This document shows positions 27,633 through 37,104 of a DNA stretch of 64,000 nt, piece after piece. The position numbers and the translations under genes were made by a program. Location: positions 2,046,001 through 2,110,000 of the forward strand of contig NZ_CP048836.1 of the NCBI RefSeq assembly GCF_010983895.1. Direction: 5' to 3'. The notes under the pieces were generated by a model, which searched no databases, was not told the DNA's origin, and was given only the letters and a program-made list of their open reading frames with translations. The stretch's first letter is position 1. Every line of letters starts with the position of its first letter. Origin of the DNA: Nitrogeniibacter mangrovi (GTDB taxonomy: Bacteria; Pseudomonadota; Gammaproteobacteria; Burkholderiales; Rhodocyclaceae).

Positions 27633-29939
27633 ATGGTGGTGTTCATAATCGGATTTTCCATCGGGATCTGTGTCGTCCAGCAAGCAGCAACGCTGCCACC
27701 GCTGTGGCCGCTGGTCGTCGCTGCCGGTGCCGCGCTGGCAGGTAGCCGCATGGCGCGCGCCGGCATGTCGCGCCGTTTCGCCGTCGGCCTCATGGCGCTG
27801 CTGCTCGGCGCCGCGTACGCCACCGGGCGGGCCGAGATCCGCCTGGCCGATCGCCTGCCTGTCACGCTTGACGGGCAGGTCCTGACCCTGACCGGTTCCG
27901 TCGTGGGGCTCCCGCAAGCCCTCGATCATGGCATGCGCTTCCTGTTCCGGCCGGATGCCGGCGGGCGGGTGCCGCCCGTACCCGAACGGATCCGCCTGGC
28001 CTGGTATGACGACCCGGCGCAACCATCCGCCGGCCCCGGTCGGCTGGAACCCGGCGAGCGTCTGCGTCTGACCGTCCGGCTGCGGCAGGTGAGCGGGCTG
28101 CACAATCCGGGCGGATTCGACTACGCCGGCTGGGCGCTGGCACGCGACATCGGCGCACGCGGCTATGTGAAGGCCGGTGCGCGCCTACCGGGGCGCGATG
28201 GCGGGGCGGTCGACCGCATGCGCATGCGCATCCGCCGCTGGATCGACACCCACGCGGACCCGACCGTCGCGCCGTTGCTGGTGGCCATGGCGGTGGGCGA
28301 TCAGTCGGGAATCGCGGCGTCCGTCTGGGATGTGCTGCGCGCGACCGGAACCGCGCACCTGGTGGCGATTTCCGGTCTGCACGTATCGATCGTGGCGCTG
28401 CTGGTCGGTGGGGCGCTCGCCCAGGGGTGGCGGCGGATTCCGGCCCTGGCCTTGCGCTGTCCGGCGCGTCGCGCGGGCGTGATCGCCGGCTGCCTCGCTG
28501 CGCTGGGATATGGTGCCCTGGCAGGCTTCGGCATCCCGGTGATGCGCGCCCTCATCATGCTCCTGGTCGCCGCCGTGGCATTGTGGCGCAGCCAGCGGCC
28601 CGCGGCCGGCCGGGTGCTGGCCCTCGCGGCCGCCCTGGTGCTCGTCATCGACCCCTGGGCGGTCCTGTCGGCGGGATTCTGGCTTTCGTTCGGCGCCGTG
28701 GCCGCCCTGGTACTCGGCCTGTCGGGCCGGCGCGGCGGCGACCGGCGGCTGTGGCGTCTGGCGCGGGCACAACTGGCGATCGGTCTGGTCACGGCTCCGG
28801 TGCTGGTCGTCGGCTTTGGGCAGGTATCGCTGGTGGGCGCACTCGTCAATGTGCTTGCCATCCCGGTGGTCGGGATGGCGGTGGTGCCGCTGTTGCTGGT
28901 CGCTGTCGTAAGCCGCTGGGTCCTGCTGCTCAAGTTCGCCTCGGCGATTGTCGGCGCCCTGATGCCGGTGTTGACGGCAGCCGCCCAGCTGCCGTTGGCC
29001 ACCTGGCAACATGCCGCGCCGCCCGGGCCACTGGTGCTCGTCGCGCTGCTGGGCAGCACCATCGCGATACTCCCGAGGGGCACACCGTTGCGCGGGGTCG
29101 GCATATTGCTGATGGCGCCGGTCGTGCTGTGGACGCCGCCTGCGCCTGCCCACGGGACCTTCGAGGCTCGCGTCATCGACGTGGGGCAAGGCCTCGCGGT
29201 GCTGGTCCGCACCGCCCATCACGTACTCCTGTATGACGCCGGGCCGTCCTATTACCACGGCGGCGACGCCGGCCGTTCGGTCATCGTGCCGCTGATGCGC
29301 CACCTCGGTGTGCGGCGCCTCCATCGGATGGTGCTGTCCCACGACGATGCCGACCATGTCGGTGGCGCGCGCAGCGTACTCGGGGCGCTTGAGGTCGGGA
29401 GCATCGATGCCGGATCCGGTGTTCATGTGCGCGGGCGGGCCGTCGAGCGCTGTGTGGCGGGGCAGCACTGGCAATGGGACGGCGTGCGGTTCACCTGGCT
29501 TCACCCGGACACGGGCGCCGCGTGGCACAGCGACAACAACCGCTCCTGCGTCCTGCGCATCGGCTCGGTGGCCGGATCCTTGCTGCTGACCGGGGACATC
29601 GAAGCGCCGGTCGAAGCGCATCTGCAGGCGACGGGGCGATGGCAGCCGACCGAGGTCGTCGTCGCGCCGCATCACGGCAGCAAATCGTCTTCCAGCGAGG
29701 CGCTGATCGATTCGGTGCATGCCCATGACGTGGTCTTTTCCGCCGGCCGCACCAATCCGTACGGCCATCCCGCGCCCGTCGTGGTCGAGCGCTGGCACGC
29801 TGCCGGCGCACGCAGCTGGAGCACGGTGGACGATGGCGAGGTGCGCATCGACGCCGACGACGGCCGCCTGAGCCTTCACGCGTGGACCGCCGAACATCGC
29901 CGATACTGGCATTCGGACGTGGCTGATCCGCGCCATTGA
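27633..29939 (+). CDS. comEC: DNA internalization competence protein ComEC/Rec2
   Basis: ComEC forms the inner-membrane channel for single-stranded DNA during natural transformation. The 768-residue protein has an N-terminal hydrophobic region and an OB-like soluble part. The competence domain carries HLVAISGLHVSIVALLVGG at about residues 245-263 and multiple helices. A C-terminal metallo-beta-lactamase-like domain starts near residue 510, with VIDVGQGLAVLV, the metal motif SHDDADHVGG and later APHHGSKSS. Length and order match the family, so the gene appears intact. The organism may therefore be transformable if pili and ComEA are encoded elsewhere. Confidence 0.94.
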   Translation: MVVFIIGFSIGICVVQQAATLPPLWPLVVAAGAALAGSRMARAGMSRRFAVGLMALLLGAAYATGRAEIRLADRLPVTLDGQVLTLTGSVVGLPQALDHGMRFLFRPDAGGRVPPVPERIRLAWYDDPAQPSAGPGRLEPGERLRLTVRLRQVSGLHNPGGFDYAGWALARDIGARGYVKAGARLPGRDGGAVDRMRMRIRRWIDTHADPTVAPLLVAMAVGDQSGIAASVWDVLRATGTAHLVAISGLHVSIVALLVGGALAQGWRRIPALALRCPARRAGVIAGCLAALGYGALAGFGIPVMRALIMLLVAAVALWRSQRPAAGRVLALAAALVLVIDPWAVLSAGFWLSFGAVAALVLGLSGRRGGDRRLWRLARAQLAIGLVTAPVLVVGFGQVSLVGALVNVLAIPVVGMAVVPLLLVAVVSRWVLLLKFASAIVGALMPVLTAAAQLPLATWQHAAPPGPLVLVALLGSTIAILPRGTPLRGVGILLMAPVVLWTPPAPAHGTFEARVIDVGQGLAVLVRTAHHVLLYDAGPSYYHGGDAGRSVIVPLMRHLGVRRLHRMVLSHDDADHVGGARSVLGALEVGSIDAGSGVHVRGRAVERCVAGQHWQWDGVRFTWLHPDTGAAWHSDNNRSCVLRIGSVAGSLLLTGDIEAPVEAHLQATGRWQPTEVVVAPHHGSKSSSSEALIDSVHAHDVVFSAGRTNPYGHPAPVVVERWHAAGARSWSTVDDGEVRIDADDGRLSLHAWTAEHRRYWHSDVADPRH

Positions 29940-30029
29940 GCTCCCGTGCACGGCACGTGCGCGGGCTTCGCCGCCGTGAATCACGCGGTTGCGGTGTATG
30001 CTCGCGGTGTGTCAACAGGGGGCGAATCG

Positions 30030-30989
30030 ATGGCGTTCTTCAAACGGTTGCGCAACTGGCTCACGACGAAGCCGGAATGGCAGATGCGGCAACGCTCGGT
30101 CCAATGCGTCAGCGCGCACGGCCTGCATCACATGGCCTACACGGAGTGGGGCGATCCGCACAATCCGAAGGTGCTGATGTGCGTTCACGGGCTGACGCGC
30201 AACGGCCGCGATTTCGATTTTCTGGCCCGGGCGCTCGCCTCGGACTATCGCGTGGTGTGCCCCGACGTGGTCGGGCGCGGACGCAGCGACTGGCTGCCGG
30301 TCAAGGAGGATTACGGCTTCCCGTTGTACGTGGCGGACATGATCACCCTGATCGCGCGGCTGGACGTGGAGCATGTGCATTGGGTGGGCACCTCGATGGG
30401 TGGCCTGATCGGCATGCTCATCGCCGCGCTGCCGAATTCACCGATCAGCCGCCTGGTGCTCAACGACGTCGGGCCGATGATCACCGTGGCGTCGATCCGT
30501 CGCATTGCCGAATACGTGGGCACGGCGCCGACCTTTCCGGACAAGGACGCCGCCATGGCGTACATCCGCGAGGTCAGTGCGCCATTCGGGCCACTGACAG
30601 ACGCCCAGTGGCGGCACCTGACCGAATACGCGATCCGGCCGGTCGATGGCGGTTACGTGATGATCTACGATCCGGGTCTGGCCGAGCCGTTCCGGCAGAC
30701 CCCGCTGATCGCGAACGTGGACCTGTGGTCCACCTACGATGCCATTTCGTGTCCGACCCTGCTCATCCGTGGCGCCGATTCCGATCTGCTGTTGCACGAA
30801 ACCGCCGCCGAAATGGCCACCCGCGGGCCACGGGCGCGCCTGGTGGAGATTCCCGGTGTCGGCCATGCCCCGATGCTGCTCGACGACACCCAGATCAGCA
30901 TCGTGCGCGACTTCCTGCTCACCCACCCGGAAGCGGATCGGGGCGTGCCGGCGGCCATGACATCGCGGATGGATGCCGAGCCGGTCTAG
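30030..30989 (+). CDS. Alpha/beta hydrolase
   Basis: A 319-residue cytoplasmic hydrolase of the alpha/beta fold. The oxyanion region is CVHGLTRNGRDFDFLA. The nucleophile elbow is GTSMGG at about residues 120-125, so Ser is the catalytic residue. The acid lies in LIRGADSDLL, and the catalytic His in GVGHAPML near residue 290. The substrate is unknown; esterase, lactonase or dehalogenase-like activities are all possible. The ATG at 30030 (MAFFKRLRNWL) is preferred to an upstream in-frame start because the extra residues are low-complexity. It stands alone behind comEC and is convergent with the binding-protein gene. Confidence 0.88.
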   Translation: MAFFKRLRNWLTTKPEWQMRQRSVQCVSAHGLHHMAYTEWGDPHNPKVLMCVHGLTRNGRDFDFLARALASDYRVVCPDVVGRGRSDWLPVKEDYGFPLYVADMITLIARLDVEHVHWVGTSMGGLIGMLIAALPNSPISRLVLNDVGPMITVASIRRIAEYVGTAPTFPDKDAAMAYIREVSAPFGPLTDAQWRHLTEYAIRPVDGGYVMIYDPGLAEPFRQTPLIANVDLWSTYDAISCPTLLIRGADSDLLLHETAAEMATRGPRARLVEIPGVGHAPMLLDDTQISIVRDFLLTHPEADRGVPAAMTSRMDAEPV

Positions 30990-31071
30990 GCTCCGTGGCG
31001 TCTTGTCCGGTGGTCGTGGCACCGGTTTGCCTGCCCCCAATCGTGGTCTCGAGAGGCCGCCGTGGCGGCCA

Positions 31072-32208
31072 CTAGCGCAGCAGGTGGCCGTTGCGGTCGA
31101 GGATCGAGATGTCGGTGTATTCGGCGCCGTCGTGGTCCGACGGTGAATAGCGGATGGTGAGGCCGCCGGCATCGAAGCGCCCCATGTGCTCCAGCGTAGC
31201 GAGAATGCTCGGGCGATCGACCCGTTCGCTGCGCCGCATGGCCTCGACGAGCACCCGGGCCATCAGGTAGCCCTCGAGCATCGTGTGATTGGCGGGGGCC
31301 TTGACGCCGATCCGGCGCAGATCTTCGCCAAGCTCCCGACTGATCGGTACCGCCTCGGACGCCGGGTCCGGCACCACCTGCACGACCCCCAGGCCGTGGG
31401 CCAGCGCGGTACCGATCTTGTCGGCCACCTGCGGTCCGGTGGTCACCGACAGCGCGATGAGCAACGCGTAACTGCCCGCCTCGCGCAGCTGCTTGACGAA
31501 CGCCGCACTCGCAGCGGTGTTCGACACCATGATGACGCCATTCGGGTCGGCCGCATGGATGGTGCGGACCGCTTCGCTCACCTCGGTACTGCCCTTGGCG
31601 TAGGCGCCGGTCGCCACCAGGGTGATACCCGCGTCCGCCAGCGCGGTGCGCGCCGCGGCCAGACCGTCCTGGCCGAAAGGGTCGTCCTGGTGGAACACGG
31701 CCACGCGCTTGAGGCCCATGCTGTGCATCTGGCTCACCACGCGGCGCACCTCGGCAGCATAGCTTGCCCGGGTGTGGAAAATGGTCGGCGGCACCGGCCG
31801 ACGCAAGGCGCTGGCACCGGAACGAACGCCCACCAGCGCGATGCCGGCCTTCTCCAGAAGGCCGTCGCGGTTCAGCGCCAGGGTGTTGCCGGTGCCCACG
31901 AAACCGATGAGCGCGACCGGATGCTGCTCGGCCAGCAGCGCGCGGGTCTGCTCGAGCGTCTTGTCGATCTGGTAGGCGTCGTCGCGGGTGACGAGTCGAA
32001 CGCGTTGCTTGTGGATGCCGCCGTCGGCATTGACCCGGGCCAGATAGGCTTCGATACCGGTGCGCACGCCGATGCCGGTAGGCGCCAGCGTCCCGGTGAA
32101 AGGGGCCACCTGGCCGATGACGATATCTTCGGCCGCGACCGGTCCGGTCACGCCGATCATCAGGATCAGGCCGAGCACGACCGAACGGTGGAACGAGGCA
32201 ATGCGCAT
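31072..32208 (-). CDS. Periplasmic amino-acid-type ABC transporter substrate-binding protein
   Basis: A 378-residue periplasmic binding protein of the branched-chain amino acid (LivJ/LivK, Peripla_BP_6) type. The signal peptide is RSVVLGLILMIGVTGPVAA, likely cut before EDIVIGQ at about residue 27. The mature start IGQVAPFTGTLAPTG is typical, and HQDDPFGQDGLAAA marks the inter-domain hinge region. The start has a GGAGA ribosome-binding site. No liv permease or ATPase genes are adjacent, so it is an orphan. In this family orphan proteins may serve distant transporters or chemoreceptors or sense aromatic compounds. The ligand cannot be told from sequence. Confidence 0.88.
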   Translation of the reverse strand: MRIASFHRSVVLGLILMIGVTGPVAAEDIVIGQVAPFTGTLAPTGIGVRTGIEAYLARVNADGGIHKQRVRLVTRDDAYQIDKTLEQTRALLAEQHPVALIGFVGTGNTLALNRDGLLEKAGIALVGVRSGASALRRPVPPTIFHTRASYAAEVRRVVSQMHSMGLKRVAVFHQDDPFGQDGLAAARTALADAGITLVATGAYAKGSTEVSEAVRTIHAADPNGVIMVSNTAASAAFVKQLREAGSYALLIALSVTTGPQVADKIGTALAHGLGVVQVVPDPASEAVPISRELGEDLRRIGVKAPANHTMLEGYLMARVLVEAMRRSERVDRPSILATLEHMGRFDAGGLTIRYSPSDHDGAEYTDISILDRNGHLLR

Positions 32209-32346
32209 GGGGGTGTCTCCGCGAATACTGCCGACGTCTTCGGTCGGTCGCGTCTCAAGTGATGTCCGGTTTATGCGTTCCGGGACCGCATTGCGCAATT
32301 GTTGAAACCACGTACCCGCCGCGCGGCCGCGGCGGCAGATCCGGGT

Positions 32347-33516
32347 TCAGTGCAGATGGCGGGGAATCTGGGCCGCGTCCTCTTCGGGCAGCTCGGCATG
32401 CACCGCCTCGCCGTCCGGGGAGGGATAGAGCGGGGCGCCGCAGTCGTCGCAGAATTCGAGCGGGAAACGGTGATCGAGCACGTCGATGTCGGTGACGCCG
32501 CATTCACGCAGGCTGCGCTCGATCTGCAGCGGCACCTCGCTGTGCTCGTCCTCGGCCCCGAGCAGCGGCCAGACGATGCCATGGATCACGGTGTCGTTGT
32601 CCCGCAGCGTGATCCCGATCCGGAATTCCTCGAGCTTGCGATCGTGAAAAGGCGCGACCACTGCCCGCAGGTTGGCCGCCGGCACCGCCAGGGTGGTGCC
32701 CAGGAAGGCGACCGAGGCGCGCACCGAGTAGGCGCGGCTCTCGCGGTCGGCGCGGCGCGAGGCGGCGAAGTAGGCGTCGGGCAGGACCAGATCCATCGCG
32801 CAGCCCGGCAGCAGCGGCATCAGGCAGGCGCCGCCCTGACTGCGCCACTGGGCCAGGGCGTGCTCACGTTCGCCGCCCGGCTCCTGCCAGCGGAACATGG
32901 GCGCGCCACGGGGCACGGCCACGGCAAACAGCAGGTAGCGGGTGTCGGAGAGGAAATGCGCGGTGTCCGGCAAATCCTGGGTGTCGATGCTCAGGTCCCG
33001 GTTCTGCAGCGCCGCCTCACCCAGCGAATCGGCCAGGCGCGCAGTGTTGCAATAGCCCACCGGCAGATGGTCGGGACTGAACAGGAAGTCGGCGAGCGCC
33101 AGCTTGACGCCGTCCGCGAGCACATGGGCCTGCAGGTGCACCCGCAGGTTGGCGAGCACCGCCGAAGGGATGGCGGCGGCGGGAATGCGGTAGCGTGACC
33201 AGGCCAGCAGCGGCGCGGCGAGCAGGATGATGTCCTGCTCCGGTGCCCGACGACCGGCATTTTCCGCGCGCGATTCGACGAAATCGGCCAGCTCGTCGTA
33301 GGCCGTCGCGTTGCTGCTGTAGAGGAAGTCGAGGGCCTCGTTGATCGGGGCCTCGTCGCCATCGTCGAGCAACTGATCGATCAGCGTGCTCAGGTGCTGT
33401 TCCCAGAAGCGGTCTTCGGCGCGATTGCCGGATTCGGCCAGGCCATTGGCGAGCCAGACCAGGCGTTCGGCGTCACTGCCGAGTCCTTCGCGTCGGGGCG
33501 TACGGGTGCGTTTCAT
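32347..33516 (-). CDS. DUF2863 family protein
   Basis: A 389-residue soluble protein that I recognise as the betaproteobacterial DUF2863 family, of unknown function. Its best marker is the C-terminal HRFPLEFCDDCGAPLYPSPDG, a small CxxC metal-binding-like element, followed by AVHAELPEE. The N-terminus has SDAERLVWLANGLAESGNRAED, typical for the family. The start at 33516 (MKRTRTPRR) is chosen over an upstream in-frame codon because family members begin with a short basic segment. It lies 46 bp behind ppsR on the same strand and may share its transcript. Confidence 0.8.
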   Translation of the reverse strand: MKRTRTPRREGLGSDAERLVWLANGLAESGNRAEDRFWEQHLSTLIDQLLDDGDEAPINEALDFLYSSNATAYDELADFVESRAENAGRRAPEQDIILLAAPLLAWSRYRIPAAAIPSAVLANLRVHLQAHVLADGVKLALADFLFSPDHLPVGYCNTARLADSLGEAALQNRDLSIDTQDLPDTAHFLSDTRYLLFAVAVPRGAPMFRWQEPGGEREHALAQWRSQGGACLMPLLPGCAMDLVLPDAYFAASRRADRESRAYSVRASVAFLGTTLAVPAANLRAVVAPFHDRKLEEFRIGITLRDNDTVIHGIVWPLLGAEDEHSEVPLQIERSLRECGVTDIDVLDHRFPLEFCDDCGAPLYPSPDGEAVHAELPEEDAAQIPRHLH

Positions 33517-33562
33517 GTCTTTTGGTGGGGATGTCTGCCGGGGCGGCGCATTGTACAACGGC

Positions 33563-34393
33563 TCAGTAGCCGCGCTTGTCCAGATGAATTTCCTGGATGA
33601 TCTTGGTGGAGATCTCCTCGATGGAACGGGCCGTCGAGTCGAGCCAGGGGATGTGCTCGCGCTGCATCAGGCGCTGCGCCGCCTCGATCTCGTAGCGGCA
33701 GTTCTCCAGCGAGGCGTAGAGGCTGTCGGGACGTCGCTCCTGACGGATCTGCGCGAGCCGTTCGGGGCTGATCGTCAGGCCGAACAGCTTGCGGCGGTAT
33801 TTGTGCAGCTCGGTGGGCAGCTTGTTGCGTTCGAAGTCTTCCGGAATGAGTGGGTAGTTGGCCGCCTTGACCCCGAACTGCATCGCCAGATAGAGGCTGG
33901 TCGGCGTCTTGCCCGAGCGCGACACCCCCACCAGGATGACGTCGGCGGTGTCGAGGTTCGCGTGGGAGACCCCGTCGTCGTGCGCCAGGGTGAAGTTGAT
34001 CGCCTCGATCCGGTCCTTGTAGTCGAGGCTGTCGGCGATGCCATGAAAGCGGCCCACGGTGTGGGTGGACTTGACCCCCAGTTCGCTCTCGAGTGGTTCG
34101 ATGAAGCGCTCGAGCAGATCGAGATAGAGGGCGTCGGCCTGGCGCACCGTGGCCAGCACCTCCGAGTCGACCAGGGAGTTGAAGACCACCGGCCGGGCAC
34201 CGTCGTTGCGCGCTGCGTCACGAATCCGCGAGGCGCACTCGCGAGCCTTGGCGACCGAGTCGACGAACGGCAGGCGCACCTGCTTGAAGCGCATCTCGGG
34301 AAACTGGGCCAGCAGGCTGTGGCCGAGGGTTTCCGCGGTGATGCCGGTGCCATCGGAGATAAAGAAGACGGTGCGTGATTTGTTGTCGTTCAT
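33563..34393 (-). CDS. ppsR: PEP synthase regulatory protein PpsR
   Basis: PpsR is the bifunctional kinase/pyrophosphorylase (DUF299) that inactivates PEP synthase by ADP-dependent phosphorylation and reactivates it with phosphate. The 276-residue length matches the E. coli protein. It shows [15 protein letters not shown] at the N-terminus and the P-loop [15 protein letters not shown] at about residues 153-167. It is divergent from ppsA, its target, which strongly supports the function. The 114-bp gap holds the promoters for both. Confidence 0.95.
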   Translation of the reverse strand: MNDNKSRTVFFISDGTGITAETLGHSLLAQFPEMRFKQVRLPFVDSVAKARECASRIRDAARNDGARPVVFNSLVDSEVLATVRQADALYLDLLERFIEPLESELGVKSTHTVGRFHGIADSLDYKDRIEAINFTLAHDDGVSHANLDTADVILVGVSRSGKTPTSLYLAMQFGVKAANYPLIPEDFERNKLPTELHKYRRKLFGLTISPERLAQIRQERRPDSLYASLENCRYEIEAAQRLMQREHIPWLDSTARSIEEISTKIIQEIHLDKRGY

Positions 34394-34432
34394 CAGTGGG
34401 TGCGTTGTGCGATCATTGGGTTAACCCTGCTT

Positions 34433-34460
34433 TGCGGCATAGCAGCATTTCGCTATAAAG
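34433..34460 (+). promoter_or_regulatory. Probable ppsA promoter
   Basis: TTGCGG (34433-34438), a 16-bp spacer and TATAAA (34455-34460). This gives a leader of about 40 bases and a GGAAGA ribosome-binding site before the ATG. Confidence 0.5.
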
Positions 34461-34507
34461 CGGACCTGGTTATTACACAGTTTTTACATCATTCCGGAAG
34501 AACAGTT

Positions 34508-36874
34508 ATGACTCGTTACGTCATCCCGTTTCAAGAACTGAGAATGTCGGACGTCGAAAGCGTAGGCGGCAAGAATGCCTCGCTCGGCGAGATGATCAGT
34601 CAGTTGCCCTCAAGTGTACGCGTCCCCGGCGGTTTTGCCACGACGGCGGCGGCCTATCGCGAGTTTCTGGCACACCAGGGGCTGAACGACAAGATCAATG
34701 CGGCACTCGACGCGCTCGACGTGGATGACGTGGACGCCCTGGCCCGGACCGGTGCCGAAATTCGCCAGTGGATCGTGGACCTGCCGTTCCCGGCCAAGCT
34801 CGAAGAAGAGATCAAGACCGCCTACGAGGCCATCACCGCCGAAGGCGAGGGCAGTTTCGCGGTGCGCTCCTCGGCGACCGCCGAAGACCTGCCGGACGCT
34901 TCCTTCGCCGGCCAGCAGGAAACCTTCCTGAACATCCACGGCTACGACAACATCCTCCACGCCATGAAGGAGGTGTTTGCCTCCCTGTACAACGACCGGG
35001 CGATCGCCTACCGCGTGCACAAGGGTTTCGCCCACGCCGACGTGGCCCTGTCCGCCGGCGTGCAGCGCATGGTGCGCTCCGACACCGGCGCCTCGGGGGT
35101 GATGTTCTCCCTCGACACCGAGTCGGGCTTCAAGGACGTGGTGTTCATCACCGCCTCCTACGGCCTTGGCGAAACCGTGGTGCAGGGCGCGGTGAACCCG
35201 GATGAATTCTATGTGCACAAGCCCACCCTGGCCGAAGGCCGCCCGGCCGTGGTGCGACGCAACCTGGGCTCCAAGCTCATCAAGATGGAGTTCACCGGCG
35301 ACCGCAGCGCTGGCAAGTCGGTGCGTACCGTCGACGTGCCGGAAGACGATCGAAACCGCTTCTCGCTCAGTGACGAGGACGTGCTCGAGCTGGCCCGTTA
35401 CGCGGTGATCATCGAGAAGCATTACGACCGCCCGATGGACATCGAGTGGGGCAAAGACGGCGACGACGGCAAACTCTACATCCTCCAGGCCCGTCCGGAG
35501 ACCGTGAAGAGTCAGCAGACCGGTCACGTCATGGAGAAATACCGCCTCAAGCAATACGGCAAGGCGCTGGCGCACGGCCGTGCCATCGGCCAGAAGATCG
35601 GCCAGGGGTCGGTGCGGGTGATTGCCGATGCGGCGGAGATGAACCGTGTCCAGCCCGGTGACGTGCTGGTCACCGACATGACCGATCCGAACTGGGAACC
35701 GGTGATGAAGCGCGCGAGCGCCATCGTCACCAACCGTGGCGGCCGCACCTGCCACGCCGCCATTATCGCGCGCGAACTGGGCATTCCCGCCATCGTCGGC
35801 TGCGGCAACGCCACCGAGGTGCTGGACGAGGGCGACACGGTCACCGTCTCCTGCGCCGAGGGCGACACCGGTTACGTCTATCGCGGCAAGCTCGAGTTCG
35901 AAGTCATCACCACCGATACCGGCAACCTGCCGGACATCCCCGTCAAGGTGATGATGAACGTGGGCAACCCGGAGCTGGCCTTCGAGTTCGCGCAGATCCC
36001 GAACGGCGGTGTCGGCCTGGCGCGCCTGGAGTTCGTGATCAACAACATGATCGGCATTCATCCGAAGGCCATCCTCGAACTCGACCAGGTGCCCAACAGC
36101 CTGCGCAACGAGATCCTGCGTCGCTCGCGCGGTTACGCCTCGCCGCGTGATTTCTTCATCGAGAAGCTGGTGGAGGGCGTCGCCACCATCGCCGCGGCCT
36201 TCTACCCGCAGCCGGTGATCGTCCGTCTGTCAGACTTCAAGTCGAACGAATACCGCAAGCTGCTCGGCGGCGAGATCTACGAACCCGAGGAAGAGAACCC
36301 GATGCTGGGCTTCCGCGGCGCCTCGCGCTACATCGCCCACAGCTTCCGCGACTGCTTCGAGCTCGAATGCCTGGCCATGCGCAAGGTGCGTGACGTGCTC
36401 GGCCTCACCAACGTCCAGCTGATGGTGCCGTTCGTGCGCAACGTCGAAGAAGGCGCCGAGGTCGTCGACCTGCTGGCGCGCCACGGCCTGGAGCGCGGAC
36501 AGAACGATCTCAAGCTCATCATGATGTGCGAGATCCCGTCCAACGCGCTGCTGGCCGACGAGTTCCTCGATATCTTCGACGGCTTCTCCATCGGCTCCAA
36601 CGACCTCACCCAGCTGACCCTCGGCCTCGATCGCGATTCCGGTCTCGTCGCCCACGCCTTCGACGAGCGCGATCCGGCGGTCAAGAAGCTGCTGTCGATG
36701 GCGATCCAGTCCGCCAACCGCAAGGGCAAGTACGTGGGCATCTGCGGGCAAGGGCCGTCCGACCACGCCGATTTCGCCGAATGGCTGATGGACGAGGGCA
36801 TCCAGACCATTTCCCTCAACCCGGACACGGTGATCGACACCTGGCTCAAGCTGGCGGCGCACCGGCAGCAATAA
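34508..36874 (+). CDS. ppsA: Phosphoenolpyruvate synthase
   Basis: PpsA converts pyruvate and ATP to phosphoenolpyruvate, AMP and phosphate for gluconeogenesis. The 788-residue protein (E. coli about 790) has the N-terminal ATP-binding domain beginning [12 protein letters not shown] and the swivelling domain with phospho-accepting His in [15 protein letters not shown] at about residues 411-425. The C-terminal TIM barrel ends with the catalytic Cys in [13 protein letters not shown]. The ATG at 34508 starts the family-typical [11 protein letters not shown]. The gene is divergent from its regulator ppsR and is followed by a strong terminator. Confidence 0.96.
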   Translation: MTRYVIPFQELRMSDVESVGGKNASLGEMISQLPSSVRVPGGFATTAAAYREFLAHQGLNDKINAALDALDVDDVDALARTGAEIRQWIVDLPFPAKLEEEIKTAYEAITAEGEGSFAVRSSATAEDLPDASFAGQQETFLNIHGYDNILHAMKEVFASLYNDRAIAYRVHKGFAHADVALSAGVQRMVRSDTGASGVMFSLDTESGFKDVVFITASYGLGETVVQGAVNPDEFYVHKPTLAEGRPAVVRRNLGSKLIKMEFTGDRSAGKSVRTVDVPEDDRNRFSLSDEDVLELARYAVIIEKHYDRPMDIEWGKDGDDGKLYILQARPETVKSQQTGHVMEKYRLKQYGKALAHGRAIGQKIGQGSVRVIADAAEMNRVQPGDVLVTDMTDPNWEPVMKRASAIVTNRGGRTCHAAIIARELGIPAIVGCGNATEVLDEGDTVTVSCAEGDTGYVYRGKLEFEVITTDTGNLPDIPVKVMMNVGNPELAFEFAQIPNGGVGLARLEFVINNMIGIHPKAILELDQVPNSLRNEILRRSRGYASPRDFFIEKLVEGVATIAAAFYPQPVIVRLSDFKSNEYRKLLGGEIYEPEEENPMLGFRGASRYIAHSFRDCFELECLAMRKVRDVLGLTNVQLMVPFVRNVEEGAEVVDLLARHGLERGQNDLKLIMMCEIPSNALLADEFLDIFDGFSIGSNDLTQLTLGLDRDSGLVAHAFDERDPAVKKLLSMAIQSANRKGKYVGICGQGPSDHADFAEWLMDEGIQTISLNPDTVIDTWLKLAAHRQQ

Positions 36875-36899
36875 TCCGCGCAGGATATTGTCATCGATG

Positions 36900-36949
36900 A
36901 CGGCAGGATTCCGCTCAAGTCGGGCGGGATTCTGCCGTTTCTCTTTTTT
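36900..36949 (+). terminator. Rho-independent terminator of ppsA
   Basis: ACGGCAG pairs with CTGCCGT, extended inward by a GC-rich stem with G-U pairs, followed by TTTCTCTTTTTT. Confidence 0.88.
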
Positions 36950-36959
36950 GCATTTCCGG

Positions 36960-36968
36960 TGATACACT
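36960..36968 (+). promoter_or_regulatory. Possible extended -10 promoter of the M23 peptidase operon
   Basis: TGATACACT has the TGn-TAnnnT form of an extended -10 element. No -35 is apparent. It would give a leader of about 130 bases containing the large hairpin at 37035-37072. Confidence 0.35.
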
Positions 36969-37034
36969 CGGTCAGTTTTTTGCCGACCTTGCGCCAGCGC
37001 AACGTCGGTCACCGCAACATTTGAAACAATCGCC

Positions 37035-37072
37035 TTCCTTGGCAGCGGCCCCGCGGGACCGCTGCCAAGGAA
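37035..37072. repeat. Perfect 14-bp inverted repeat in the leader of the M23 gene
   Basis: TTCCTTGGCAGCGG and its exact complement flank a 10-base loop. No T-tract follows on either strand, so it is not a standard terminator. It lies 33 bp before the peptidase ATG and could shape mRNA stability or bind a protein. Confidence 0.8.
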
Positions 37073-37104
37073 ACACGACAAAGACAAGACGGAGTAAGAC
37101 GCGA

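Noticed and set aside
31055-31070. GGCCGCC/GGCGGCC inverted repeat between the hydrolase and the binding-protein gene as a terminator
   Set aside because: The loop is only 2 bases and no T-tract follows on either strand; it is probably just GC-rich sequence.
34610-36061. A 483-codon minus-strand frame opposite ppsA
   Set aside because: Antisense shadow; the His/Gly-rich translation is typical of reverse-complement GC-rich coding DNA.
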